NCBI GenBank assembly: GCA_027886185.1
Contig: WOAB01000142.1
Span: 3,690,001-3,754,000, forward strand
Source of the DNA: Rheum nobile
Taxonomy: Eukaryota; Streptophyta; Magnoliopsida; Caryophyllales; Polygonaceae
DNA length: 64,000 nucleotides
Reading direction: 5' to 3'
Made by a program: the position numbers and the translations under genes. The notes below the pieces were generated by a model. The model ran no database searches. It saw only the letters and a program-made list of their open reading frames with translations, and was not told the origin of the DNA. Below are positions 1 to 12,062 of the stretch, one piece after another (position 1 is the first letter of the stretch; the number at the start of each line of letters is the position of its first letter).

Positions 1-1028
1 GGAGAGAAGTGAGTAAAGCACAAAACAAGTGCCACCAGAACAAGGGTCAAATAGGACGACTCCTGGGCAGGTGCTGAATGGACTACCATGACATTGCCCT
101 CACCAAGATGAGGGATCTTCAGGAATCTCGACCACCCTGACGTTGCCTATATGGATCTTCAGGAGCCTCAGACACAGCCACGACCACAACCGGAACAACT
201 CGGACTCCACCTAGCTCAACTCAACAAAGCAAAGAAGTACAACACCCAAACTTGCAAACCAGAAACACACACACACACACAAAAACCTCAAACTCGTTGA
301 ATCTCATATCCAGACAAACAAGAACGGACGCGAGAGAACAACCCAGGCTCGACGAGGACGGCAGGAACCGACGAAGTCTCCATGGTTGAGGTCGATGCCG
401 GCGACGGAGAAGAGAGAGTGGTTTGTACGGTGCCGGAGCGCAGAGAATGGTTGTGTAGTGTTCCTCGGCGTCGGTGGGGGCTCAGTCGGAGCGGGGACTC
501 GGTCGGAGCGAGGGCTCGGTCGGAGGTGCAGATTCGGCCGGGATCGGAGCAGCCAAGGGAGCGGTGGAAGTTCCGGCGATGACGACGGGTCACACCGACC
601 ATGGAAGGCTCGGTCGAACGGAGAAGCGGCGGGGGATAGCGGCGGTCGGCCGATGAAGACTCGGTGGAGCTGGTTTTTTTACGGTCGGCTGAGGCTCATT
701 GCCAGGAGCTTTTTTCCATGCTCTGAACGGCTCTTTTTTGGTTGATTTGTCTTTACAATACTTAGAATCCAACCAACGGCCAGAAAAGATAAGACATTAA
801 ACAAGTTGAATTCAACTAATAAGAAATAAAGGGAAAGATAAAATTCTCACAAGGCATAAACCTGTAATTGTCTTACAAGAATAGGGTAAACCTTACAATA
901 TCAATACTTAAAAATTGAATTTGATCACCATTTAACTATATTATATTTATAGTTTACCATTTACTCCTATTTTTCCTTATGAAAACATTATAAGAAAAAT
1001 TGTGAAATATCCAAAATTCTTCTTATTA

Positions 1029-1060
<32 letters not shown>
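1..1060. other. unassigned 5' region, GC-rich core, no gene recognised
   Basis: Bases about 370-720 are clearly richer in G+C than their surroundings and repeat short words such as CTCGGTCGGAGCG, giving several overlapping open frames in both directions. None has a domain I recognise, and open frames are expected by chance in such DNA. A short CA run lies near 270-285. From about 770 to 1036 the DNA is plain AT-rich sequence. It could be the end of a gene or retroelement that continues beyond the left edge. Confidence 0.4.

Positions 1061-1066
<6 letters not shown>
1039..1066. repeat. (AT)n microsatellite
   Basis: An uninterrupted run of alternating T and A follows an A-tract and abuts the left end of the TGCAC-word element. 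Confidence 0.9.
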
Positions 1067-1069
<3 letters not shown>

Positions 1070-1864
1070 ATATAGATTTGGTGAAAATATTTTTTTTAAA
1101 TGAGAACTCTCTTAAAATGCGAACTGGTGCACAAGTGTGTGCAAACAAGGTGCACAAGGGAAAGAAATTGCACAATGAACTCGCAATCTCATGCACACAT
1201 ATTTGGGTGCAGAATTGTGCACTACGTTGTTGCACAACTGGTCTCTACCATTAATCCACCAGAGCTCCGGCATTGCCGGTCGTTGACCGGCATTGACTGA
1301 CCATTGACTGACGTTGACCGACCGTTGACCGACCCTTAACCGGTCAGTGCACTTGCTTGTATACCACTTTGGATGTGCACCATGTTATGAATACTTGTGC
1401 ACCATGTTGGAAATAATTGTGCACCATTTAAATAAAATACAAATTTACAATTAAATAAAATACAAGTACATCATATCATAAATAAATGTACACCACGTTA
1501 CAAGTATTTATGCACTGATAAGGTTCATGTGTTTGTACACTCCATTGTTTAAAAAAAATACAAGTGCACTACTCAATAAAAATCGGGTGCACAATTCAAC
1601 ATATTATGGTGAACTTTTCAACACACTTTGGTGCACAAACTCGTATAACTTGGTAGACAAACATTGTGCACTGCTATTGTACTTAGAAAAAAAACAAGTT
1701 CATTACTCAATAAAATTCTGGTGCACAACTTCACATATTTTGGGACACTTTTCAACATACTTTAGTTCACAAATTCGTACAACTTGGTGCACAAGACTAG
1801 TTTGCAATTTAAGATTGGTTCTCATTTTAAGAACAATTCTCACCATATCCGTTTACTATATATA
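1062..1864. mobile_element. non-autonomous TIR element built of TGCAC words
   Basis: The left end (about 1062-1135) and the reverse complement of the right end (about 1790-1864) match over roughly 65 bp, with shared blocks such as GGATAT, TTGGTGA, AAATGAGAAC and TCTTAAA. This makes it an inverted-repeat element of about 0.8 kb. The interior consists largely of variants of GTGCACAA and GTGCACCA in both orientations, plus a cluster of TTGACCG words at 1275-1340. There is no coding capacity; open frames inside follow from the word repeats. The target duplication is obscured by the flanking TA run, so the superfamily is not assigned. Confidence 0.55.
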
Positions 1865-2504
1865 TTCAGGGTCGTTCCATTATATTTGGAGGCCTTGTGT
1901 TGCGATTAATTTTTAGATTTTTTAAATAAAAATATGAATAATGATAAAGTAAATTTCTTACTAATTTTTATATGTGAAAGAAAATAAATATTTATAATAA
2001 TTAAAATATAATTTATTTTTATGATAAATTGAATCTTGATCACTTCTATATATATATTAAATAATAATTAAGGAAAATTCAATGTGGTATAGCAACTTTA
2101 CTAGTTAACTCTCTCTTTTTATTAATGTCCCTTTTGTTAACTAATACTAATTAAATTTAATAAAAGACCAGTAAATGTTATTCCTTTCTTATTTTTTTTT
2201 ATAAATAAGACACATCGATACATAGAAAATTGCTAAATAGTCTAAATGAGTAGGAAAAGGGGCCCATGAGGTTTAGCTAAGAGTGAGTGTTGCCGCACAG
2301 GGGGGGGGGGAATCGGAGAGGGCAATAAGAGGATTCAAACATGGGACGGGACGGACTCATGCTACAAAGGGTGGGTCACTTTTCCAGCTGAGCAACACGG
2401 ATTTTCTACTCCAGGCTTAGCTCTAATAATGTATATTGGGCCCTCATAATTTGGGGGCCATGTTCAATAAGGCCGTTTTAACATGTTGAAAATCAGTCCT
2501 ATAT
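1865..2504. other. AT-rich spacer with a possible SINE-like piece
   Basis: Mostly AT-rich. On the minus strand, 2398-2331 holds a sequence resembling an RNA polymerase III A box (TTGCTCAGCTGG) and, about 45 bp further on, a B-box-like GTTTGAATCC. This arrangement is typical of tRNA-derived SINEs. I could not find a tail or target duplication, so the SINE call is weak. A G-run sits at 2301-2310. Confidence 0.3.
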
Positions 2505-2729
2505 AGAGAGAGAGAATTTGACTCTGGTGAAACAGTTTTAGAATAAAACGGTAGTATTAATCTAGAGCGTTGGATGAGAATAGAATTGATGGTCATGATT
2601 TAATCTAAAGGATTGTAAAATAGGCTGGTGGATTCACCCACACACAATTCCTCCAAATCCCATGATATTAGGGATTTCTTTTACCCATATTATTCACTTT
2701 CCAAATTTCTCTTCTCCCTGTACGTTACT

Positions 2730-3345
2730 CTCTCCAGAATTCAGATTGGTCGTTCTTCAACCGCCATTGTCGTTCTCACGGAGCTTCTCGTCTCCGCCGC
2801 GTCATCACCTCGTCGTCGTCTCTCTGCCAACCCCGCCATTCTCAAGGCGTTTGCGGGCTCCGGCGTGGAATTCATGGTCTGCATCGCAAACGATTTGCTC
2901 TCCAAAGTCAAAGATCCGAAGCAAGCGTGGGACTGTGTGAAACGCATAGTCCAGCCTCACCTCCCGGCCACCAGAATCACCGCGATTGTCGTCGGAAACG
3001 AGGTCTTGACCTACAACGACACCGTTTTGATGCAGAACCTCCTCCCTGCTATGCAGAGCATTCACGGCGCCCTCGTTTCGGTAGGGCTCGACAAGCAGGT
3101 CGCTGTCACCACCACGCACTCGCTCTCCGTTCTAGAGACTTTGTATCCTCCCTCGGCCGACGGATTTCTCCCAGACCTCTCCGATTGCTTCACCGAGATC
3201 TTGAGTTTCCACGCCAAGACCGGATCTTCGTTTCTGATCAACGCTTATCCTTTCTTCGCGTACAAGGCGAATTCGAAGCAAATCCCGCTCGATTTCGTGT
3301 TGTTTCAGCCAAATCAAGGGGATGTGGATCCGAATTTCGTGCTTT
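2730..3345 (+). pseudogene. glucan endo-1,3-beta-glucosidase (GH17) fragment
   Basis: The reading frame around 2730-3345 encodes a middle piece of a plant beta-1,3-glucanase. NPAILKAFAGSGVEF matches the family motif before the fifth strand, then VVGNEVLTYND carries the conserved GNEV with the proton-donor glutamate. FLINAYPFFAYKANSKQI and FVLFQPNQGDVDPNF are also family signatures. The signal peptide, the N-terminal GVNYG region, the second catalytic glutamate and any C-terminal X8 domain are missing. The frame runs into unrelated hydrophobic sequence and stops at 3411-3413. Full-length members hydrolyse 1,3-beta-glucan in the wall or at the membrane; this piece cannot. It lies inside the inverted-repeat element and is richer in G+C than the DNA around it, so it is probably a captured copy of a host gene. 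Confidence 0.8.
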
Positions 3346-3721
3346 CTTTTCCCACTACACTTGGTCTTTTCTTTCTTTCTATCTTCATAGTTTCATTCTT
3401 GTTGCAGATTTGAGTTTTTTCCTCTTTTTTTTGTGGTAGACAGCAGATTGGCTTCAAGCTGAAAGCCACTGGGAGCATCAACCACATGACAGGTCAGTAT
3501 GGAATATGATTAAATACTGAATGCTGCTTGAAATTCAAGCTTTAATGCATATGTGGTCTTTTGAATATCGGTCAAAGAACTGTTCTTTTTTTTATCAAAT
3601 TGGATCAATATCGGTCAAAGAACTGTTCTTTTTTAAAGAATATGATTACATGTTAAAAGGGCTATTTTAAAATTGTTCTGTAAAATGAGAATATAAGTTT
3701 CACATTCCACTTCTGTAAGTG

Positions 3722-3892
3722 CAGTGGATATGAGTCCTGCACCCTCAACGTCAGATCGGGAATCCAGCTTGACTATCACTTCAGAAGGGTTACCTCTATT
3801 GGAAGCACTGATGATTATAGTTCGTTCAACATATAATTGTGAAGTATTGGGTTACTATGGCATGGTTCAGAAACTTATAGCACTAATAAAAG
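3722..3892 (+). pseudogene. exon-like fragment of an unidentified gene
   Basis: An open segment flanked by an acceptor-like CAG and a donor-like AAAAG/GTATAT encodes SEGLPLLEALMIIVRS followed by TYNCEVLGYYGMVQKLIALIKG. It reads like a real protein exon with a helical repeat flavour and faintly recalls the N-terminal part of plant BEACH-domain proteins, but I cannot confirm that. A shorter open piece near 3440-3490 (FKLKATGSINHMTG) may come from the same or another gene. Both lie inside the TIR element and are probably captured host fragments. Confidence 0.35.
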
Positions 3893-4719
3893 GTATATAT
3901 ATTTTTTAGTTATAATTTCTGACTATTTTGTCTCGTATCCATTCGTCCATTTTGGTTTTGACTCATTGAGCTGATGTTCAGATAATAGAAGTGATGCATG
4001 TTTTGATTTCCATTAGCTCTTTCTTAATTGCTAGTGCTCAAAATCCTTGTTTTTTCCCCAACTAAAAATTAGAGAAATCTAGCTATTCATTATGAAGCCT
4101 TTGACTCAACAAAGAGTAGAGGGGGTCTCTGTCAGGCTAATTTTCCTCATCAAACTAATATGGATTGAATCAAGTGGATTGCTAGACTACTCTATTCCTT
4201 TACCATGAAATGGGTTTTTCTAAGCTACGGTTTCTAGGAAACATCTCGTGATATTGATTCAGGCTATGGCTGCATATATCTAAATCTTTGTAGGCCCTGC
4301 TGTTCTTTGTGATGATTATTCATTTAAAAAGAATCAGTATGCTCACTTAATCAAAATTTGTTGGTTTCTGCCGGTTCTCAATCTTTCATAATTTGCTTCC
4401 GATATGATTTTTAGTTGTTGAGCTTATCTATATGTGATCTATTTGATCTCTGATGTTTCATTGTATACTTCAGTGCATTGTATGGAAAGATGCATCTTTT
4501 GAGGATGTATCACGCCTCTACTTCCATGTTTGTGCCATGTCGTGTGCATACAATTGTTGTCATCTTGATTCTATTTTCATTTGTGTTTGGAATTGCGTAT
4601 ATTGCTTCTGCATTTGACTTGATTTTGTCTCTTCTTTTCATGTGGTATGATGATTTTATCAAACTTTTCTGTTCGCCACAGACCTGAAACGAAATTACAA
4701 TGTCAATTTCCTCACTAAA

Positions 4720-5985
4720 TTTAAATTGCCACCCACGTAATATAATATCGTGGTTGTTTGTTGTGATATTCATACACATTCTTTTGATATTGAGGTTGGA
4801 TTTAAGTTTCATACATTGAGTAGTTAATATTCAAATTTTATGATGTGATATTCACTATAATGTTGTTGATATTCATGTTGGAAGTAGGTTTCATGCGTTG
4901 AGTAGTCGATATTTTAAATTTATGATGTGATATTCACTATAATATTGTTGATATTCATGTTGGATCAGTTTTGGTATTTTGGGGTGTTGTTTGTATTGTT
5001 TGTAATTGATATTTAAATTGTTTAATGTGATATTCATACAAATGCTTTTGATATTCATATTGGATGTAGGTTTCATGCGTTGAGTATTTGATATTTATGA
5101 TGTGATATTCACCTAAACTCTAAATAATCATCATGTGCGAATTAAACTCTGAATATCGACACTGTTTTTTATGAATATCGATTACTTACTTGTATGACTA
5201 TGCATACAAAATACGTGAATATCATCACATATGGAATGAATATCGCTATTATAGTATTCAAATTGCTTGTTGATGGTGTTGTTTGTACCATTTGCAATTG
5301 ATATTCAAATTGTTTGATGTGATATTCATACAAATGCTTTTGATATTCATGTTGTATGTACGTTTCATGATCTGAGTAGTTGATATTCAAATTTTATGAT
5401 GTGATATTCAATGTTGTTTTCAGGCATAATTGTTGCACCGACGAAGAGATGTTTGAAGCTTCCTACTCGTCTAAAAAAGCACAAGTCATTGCGTAATAGC
5501 GATATTCATGTTTGTAATTCCTAATATTCATGTAATCAATACTGATATTCATGTACATTTTTCCGTGTATAACTATCTGTGTTAGTGTGAAGTAATTATT
5601 TTTCGTTTGGGTTATGATATTCATGGTGAAACATAGTGATATTCATACTAATATAGAATGATATTCATGGTGTAATTGATTATGTTATTCATATATTATT
5701 AAGTGGTGATATTCATATTTTAAGTTATGTTATTCATGTCTTTAATTGGTGATATCCACATATTAAACAAAGATATTCATACAAACATGAACGATATTCA
5801 AGAAACGATGACAAAAGCAACAAGAACAAATTTGCAAATCTACGAATTTGCAAAGCATTAGGACGCTGAAAAAATCAAGTGGTAATATTCATGTTTTAAG
5901 TGGAGATATTCACATTCATCGATATTCATAAACGCATGAACGATATTCATAGAGACGTGATCGATATTCATGAACGCTGAAAAAT
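4720..5985. repeat. region built of GATATTCA words
   Basis: The octamer GATATTCA (often extended to TGATATTCATG or CGATATTCAT) recurs throughout in direct orientation, and as TGAATATC around 5150-5240. Spacing is irregular. Partial longer duplications also occur, for example the phrase GATGTGATATTCA at about 4840, 4925, 5100, 5310 and 5397. There is no open frame of interest. The block lies between the captured gene fragments and the right inverted repeat, where MULEs often have subterminal repeats. Confidence 0.75.
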
Positions 5986-6244
5986 CGTTGAAGACGAAGA
6001 AAATGTATCAGCAGAATCTAACGATTTTAGGAAAGAGAAAATATTGTGTTTTCTCTCTCATCTAACAACCTCATTTATTAAATTTTTCTAATTAAAAATT
6101 AAATAATTACCTTATTTGAGTAGATTTGGTGGTTACACCCTACCATATCTATTGTAAGGCCTCATCATCCAACCATACATCATCATCAATCCAACGCTCC
6201 AGATTAATACTTTCGTTTTACCATAACTCCCGTTTTATCGGAGC

Positions 6245-7184
<940 letters not shown>

Positions 7185-7446
7185 TCATTTTTATTTTTTA
7201 TTTGTTAAAAAATATTTAACAATTTAAAATTTTAGATAATAATTTATCGATGAGTTACGAGATATGTTATTGAAAATCACACATATTAATATGACCTATG
7301 CAAATTCTCATTATTCATTGATAAAAAAATGATATAAGTAGTTATTACATTGTAATTTTTTTGTTAAAAATTATATAATTTAATAATTATATTTCTTAAC
7401 AATTATATCAAAGGTTAAAATAACACTTATTTATTAACATAGATAA
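7185..7446. repeat. degenerate Stowaway-related repeat
   Basis: The phrase GATGAGTTACGAGATATG and its surroundings (7225-7300) recur in the neighbouring Stowaway element (7523-7550) and near 48720-48850, and on the opposite strand inside 15392-15713. It is an older member of the same family whose ends are no longer clear. Confidence 0.45.
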
Positions 7447-7448
7447 TA

Positions 7449-7737
7449 CTCCCTCCGTTTTGAAAAGGTTGTCATTTTAGCCCATAATTTTTGTATAGAA
7501 AAGATTGTCATTTTAGGTAATAATTTATTGATGAGTTACGAGGTTAGACATCCGAAATTGTATTTTTTTGCTCTTTTTATACAAATTTTCTATGTTTATT
7601 TGCTACAATTGAGATGAGTTATTAAATACTTATAAATTTTAAGAAAAATTTATGAGAATATAGGATAATCATTGTATTTATTAATAATAATAAGTATGTC
7701 AAACTTTAAAATGACAATCTTTTTCATACGGATGGAG
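7449..7737. mobile_element. Stowaway-like MITE (Tc1/mariner type)
   Basis: The element starts CTCCCTCCG and ends with the near-complement CGGATGGAG. It has about 30 bp of inverted repeat (including TTGTCATTTTA) and TA on both sides as target duplication. Terminal CTCCCTCCGT and TA duplication are the hallmark of plant Stowaway elements. It is 289 bp long with no coding capacity. Confidence 0.85.
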
Positions 7738-7921
7738 TAACTCTCAAGAGGGCTAAGTTGATGACGTGATGAGTGATGATGACACAAGATGTAGATTTTT
7801 TTGTATGAAATAATCATTTTCCATAAGGAATAATTGACCATGTGAAACATGATATAGGCAAGTAGTATCCAACCTTTAATTATAAAAAATTACACAAGAG
7901 AATGCATTTTCACTCCTGTTT

Positions 7922-8346
7922 GGCTTTGTATTCTTGTATGCCTTCACCAATAATATTTTTAATAAAAAGGTACTTATTTGAAATAACCCCCTCTTTATTC
8001 CTAAAAAAGTTTTTATAAGTAATTTTACCAAACAAACCCTATATTATTGTATTAAATTATTTACTTAATACAATAATATAGGGTTTGTTTGGTAAAATTA
8101 CTCATAAAGACTTTTTTAGGAATAAAGACGGGGTTATTTCAAATAAGTACTTTTTTGTTACAAATATGGTTTGGTAGAATGTAGTTATTCAAATTTAAAA
8201 TTTATCTTAAATCTAGATTTCTCTATTCAAATTTGAAATTTTTTTAGACACATTCCAAAGCTTTAAAAGTACTTTTTTTTGCAAAAAAAAATCTCTTCAT
8301 TCATAAAACGATAAAAGTCCTTTTTTGAGACTTGTCATACAAAGCC
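7922..8346. mobile_element. fold-back MITE
   Basis: The ends GGCTTTGTAT and ATACAAAGCC are exact complements. Inside, 7969-8051 and 8069-8151 form a nearly perfect inverted repeat of over 80 bp around a 17-bp loop. The arms contain ACCAAACAAACCC, which is also the end of the MITE at 32692-32914, so the two are related. A stem of this length could give a hairpin transcript. The target duplication is unclear. Confidence 0.65.
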
Positions 8347-8439
8347 TTAATTTTCACCTCGCTAACATAGACTTTCATTTTCTAGGCTATCTACTATATA
8401 TGCTTACAACAGTTTGTGCACATACAGTGGTTTGTGCTT

Positions 8440-8750
8440 ACAACAGTTTTTGCACACAATTTCAGTGATTTTCAGATTCGACACTACTATCGGGAAAAGA
8501 ATATGACAGTTGATTTCTTGGCTACCGACAACATCTCTCCTATCATTCTCAGACAAAGATTAATGGAGTTTATTCAACCTCATCCTCAACGCTAATAGTT
8601 ACAAGAATTTCGCTCTTTATTTTTAAATTGTAACTCTAGTGCTCTGTTAGCTTGCAAAAAGCTTGTAAAAATCATCCGCTGTGATGATTTAGGTATTCCT
8701 TTCTTCGTATAAGGATACATTTTGTTTGTCTTATATCAGGAAAAAAAAAT
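8440..8750 (+). pseudogene. 3' tail of a LINE: RNase H-like C-terminus
   Basis: The frame at about 8475-8596 reads HYYREKNMTVDFLATD followed by a stop at TAA. HCYREAN.VADFLA is the typical last motif of the RNase H-like (RVT_3) domain of plant LINE-derived polyproteins. After the stop come a short untranslated region and an A-run at 8741-8749. It is a strongly 5'-truncated copy; only the end of the domain is left. A second LINE remnant lies at 49690-50425. Confidence 0.55.
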
Positions 8751-8895
8751 TACACACATACAATTGTTTCTTAGACAGTTTTTTCGCACATACAAGTATA
8801 TGCTTATAACATTTTTTTTATATATATGGAACTTCTTTTTACATATAATGGAAAAATAAAAGTTTCTTAGTCAAGTATTTATCACTACCCTTTTT

Positions 8896-9267
8896 TAGGG
8901 GCGGAGCCAGGTGGGGCCGAAAGTCGCTGGAAAAAAAAAACTAAAAAAAAAACTTGTTTACCTTTATTTAATCTGAAAATGTAATTTAAATCAGCCTTAT
9001 TAGATTTAAGCCATGAAAATGAAATTACCTTAAGTTTTCCCCCTCATCTCATTTGAAAATGTAATTTCAGTCAATCCTAACAGATTTAAGTCACAAAAAT
9101 AATTTATTTTTCCTCATTTCATGTGAAAATTACCTTAAGTTTCATAAAAAAAAATTAAAATTGATTTTTGCGAAATAAGATTTAAGCCACGTTGGATTTA
9201 AGCCACACGAGATTTTTATCGCGCATGATTTTAGCCCCTATGGAGTACAATCCTGGCTCTGCCCATG
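8896..9267. mobile_element. hAT-type MITE, GGGGCGGAGCCAG family
   Basis: The left end TAGGGGCGGAGCCAG matches the reverse complement of the right end, CATGGGCAGAGCCAG. Both junctions carry the same 8 bp, CCCTTTTT (8888-8895 and 9268-9275). An 8-bp target duplication with a CAG/TAG GGGCG end fits hAT. The interior matches 63100-63521 (shared phrases such as TCTGAAAATGTAATTT and GATTTAAGCCA), so they are one family. Confidence 0.85.
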
Positions 9268-9761
9268 CCCTTTTTGCAGTTAGTGGCCTAAAGCCGTTTA
9301 TCTTTCACGCAACTTGTTTTTGTTTAGGAAAAATAAGTTTCTACCTACCAGATAAAATTTGGGAAAAATCACCAAAAGTAATACTCCTAATTTTGTTTAG
9401 GAGTATAACTTTTACTAATAGACTAGATTTAATCTCAATTTTCAAGTCAACTAGAAATAATCCCAAATTTTCAATCCATAAACCAAAAAAAATACAATGA
9501 TTTTTCTAGTTGAAATTCCAGCAAATTCGATGACGTGTACTCGAAGTCTCTTTATATTTGGACGTGTTAAGTGAGTCTCCTTTGTACAAGATTCATTTTA
9601 TCTGCAAATTTCATTTGTGTTATTTTTGGCTCATGAGTTGAAAATTGAGATTATTTTTTTACTGCTACTGAAAGTTAAGATTATGTTTAGTGATTTTTTT
9701 AATTTATTATGAATTATGATGGACCAGTATTCAGAGTATTACATTATAATGTCTAATAGTT

Positions 9762-10815
9762 GGGGTAAATTACACGACACCAATCCTTATTTTGGGGTAT
9801 TTACAACAAACCACCCTCTATTTTGGTTTTTGCACAAAATCACCCCTTATAACGATTAGTTTGCATCAAAATCCCTCATTATTTTGGTTTTGTTGCATCA
9901 AACCACCCCTAGATCTTTCCCATTAAGCTTTTATTAACTCGTCCAATTTCTTGTCTATTGGATGGTCTATCGCTCATTACTAAGCTTTCTATTCTTACTT
10001 TCATCCTAAAGAACAAGTAATGAGACTTAAGATAGGCAAAAAAAACTATCACAACTACCCTATATTTGCTTGCATTGATTCACCAATTTAGAGCACTTAG
10101 GGTTATACTCCCTTCGTCCCTGAAAGTTTGTCCCATGGTCAATTTTGACACTATTCACAGTTGAAGAGAATCTTCAAGATTTCTTTCAATATATAAGAAA
10201 AAACATAGTCATGTGGGGTCTTGTTTGATTCGTCTCAACGAGTACTTTGATAATATCAAAAAATTATAATTTTTAGGGTTATGTAATTAGAGATATTAAC
10301 GATACAAAATTCGCCTCGGCACCTGTGCCCCTCCCCCATAGGACAAACAAAAGGGGACAGAGGGAGTATAAATTCAATGACCCAATTTTTAATTTTATCT
10401 TCAATTAAAACATTTAGATCTTACCTTTAACTGAGGGTCTGAACCAAGCCAACCTCTTGGATATCAGTCTAGTGGAGACAATGATATGCTTGCTCTTCAA
10501 TGACAATAAATGCATGGATCACAGAGTTCGTCATAGACCTAGGAAGATTCGTCCGCTTAAGAAATGTTAGGGACGACGACACCATTGGAGGTGCACATAA
10601 TTAAGTATAGAGAACCATTATTAATTAAGCGTGAGAGAAATGAATGAGTGGTTCATTACATTAACTATTTAAGGGATGATTTAGTGCAAAAATCAAGATA
10701 AGAGGTGGTTTAATGCAAACTAATTGTAATAAAGAGTAATTTTCTACAAATAACAAAGTAAGAGGTGGTTTGTTGCAAACACCCAAAATAAAGGGTGATT
10801 TTGTGTAATTTACCC
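9762..10815. mobile_element. Mutator-like non-autonomous element with long TIRs
   Basis: The first about 150 bp and the reverse complement of the last about 150 bp align. Both begin GGGTAAATTACAC and repeat CAAACCACC/CACCCCTTATT phrases. It is about 1.05 kb, carries no gene, and contains a Stowaway insertion at 10108-10366. The long TIRs and the wording of the ends recall those of MULE-1 and MULE-2. No convincing 9-bp duplication was found (TAATAGTTG against TATAACTTT), so the assignment rests on the TIRs. Confidence 0.6.
10108..10366. mobile_element. Stowaway-like MITE nested in a MULE-like element
   Basis: The ends CTCCCTTCGTCCCTGAAAG and GGGACAGAGGGAG are complementary and flanked by TA on both sides. 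It is 259 bp long, with no open frame of note. It interrupts the element at 9762-10815 and is therefore younger. Confidence 0.85.
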
Positions 10816-11339
10816 TATAACTTTTCAATAAGATTCGACTACCTATTAAACTAGTATGTTATTGTCATATTTTGTCAAATAAATCCTTCATTCATCGTAT
10901 ATATTTTTGCTTAATATACTCCCCCATACTCAATTTTTTTTTCTAACATTCTTCACAGAAGACTATAAAAAAAAAAATGCTAAATAGACAAATATAGATA
11001 AACAAAGATTAAAAAGTGAAAAATAAAAAGACAACTATTTTCCTATAGTGGGAGTAAATTAATCGAGCTAGAACAGACGCCTACTTCGTCATGTTCTCGT
11101 TAATCTTGATATGAATCAGATACCGATGTAGCCACATAACTAATATTAGTACTCAACTTTCTTTATACCATAGACCCAAATTCAATTATTTCTCGGAATT
11201 TCAGCTACACGTTTCTCTGACATTTTTGGACCACAGAAAAACCAACCTATAAATTAGACTTGTGTAACATTAGATAGAAGAGGCCAACCATACATCCGTC
11301 ACAACATAGAAGCGTTTTGGGTAACTAAGAGCAAATTGA

Positions 11340-12062
11340 AGCATCCACAAATAAGCATTTTAAAAAAAAAACTTTTTTTTTCTTTTTTCATTTTTTCAAT
11401 TTTTTTGAGATTTTTTGTAAATTTATAACAACCATTACAAAGATGCGTCATTGCAAAGGACAATCCAAGAACAAATTTGGTGCCTGAAAAAGTAAGGAGG
11501 CTCAAGGTGAAGAAAAAACCCTAAACAGACTTGACAAAACAACCAACCTCCCCAACACCTCCAATGGAGATCTGGATGATGAAGAGGATGATCGACCCCG
11601 AGCCTCGCCCCGTCAACAAGACGCCACTTGATCAGCTGCCGCAAGCAATGACGACGACGACAAAACCTAAAGACGAAAAAGACGACAACGACGACTGACT
11701 CGAAAAAGGAAAGACATTGAAAGACTGACAACATTAGCAAAGCAAAGTCTAAGAAACTCAACCTGGTTTTAAAGGCCAAGCTAAAACATAAACAGAAGAA
11801 AGAAAAAGTCTAGGCTCTAAAACCAGATTGAACCCGGTTCATCTACTTCTCAGGACCTCCAACTGCGCAAAAACCCCACTCCCCGGAAAAATAGCAGGTT
11901 TTTTCCTGCAAAAAGATAGGGAGAAGATGGTTTCTCAGCTGGAGGTTTCCTAGAAAAAATGTGAACTGGGTTTTTCTGATGTCTAGAGGGAAGACCCATA
12001 TCACTCATGGACCCAAAAAGCAACTACCCGGATACCGACGCGGTTTAGACGGGTCGAGCGGT
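11340..12062 (-). promoter_or_regulatory. probable 3' UTR of the EBF gene, rich in U-tracts
   Basis: Read on the minus strand this follows the EBF stop codon directly and contains many runs of five or more T (for example CTTTTTGC, CATTTTTTCT, GCTATTTTTCC, GACTTTTTCTTTC, GTCTTTTTCGTC, GGGTTTTTTCTTC). In Arabidopsis, long EBF1/EBF2 3' UTRs with poly-U motifs let EIN2 repress translation during ethylene signalling. The resemblance is suggestive only; the transcript end is not known. Open frames here have no recognisable domain. Confidence 0.45.

Noticed and set aside
288..745. Overlapping frames of 60-119 codons on both strands
   Set aside because: Expected from GC-rich repetitive DNA; no recognisable domain, so reported only as an unassigned region.
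1527..1916. 129-codon plus-strand frame
   Set aside because: Made of translated TGCAC-word repeats inside a TIR element.
1867..2490. Possible hAT element with GGGTCG/GGCCC words at both ends
   Set aside because: Ends too degenerate, no flanking duplication found.
11299..11779. Two minus-strand frames downstream of EBF
   Set aside because: Within the probable EBF 3' UTR; no domain, no independent start signals.
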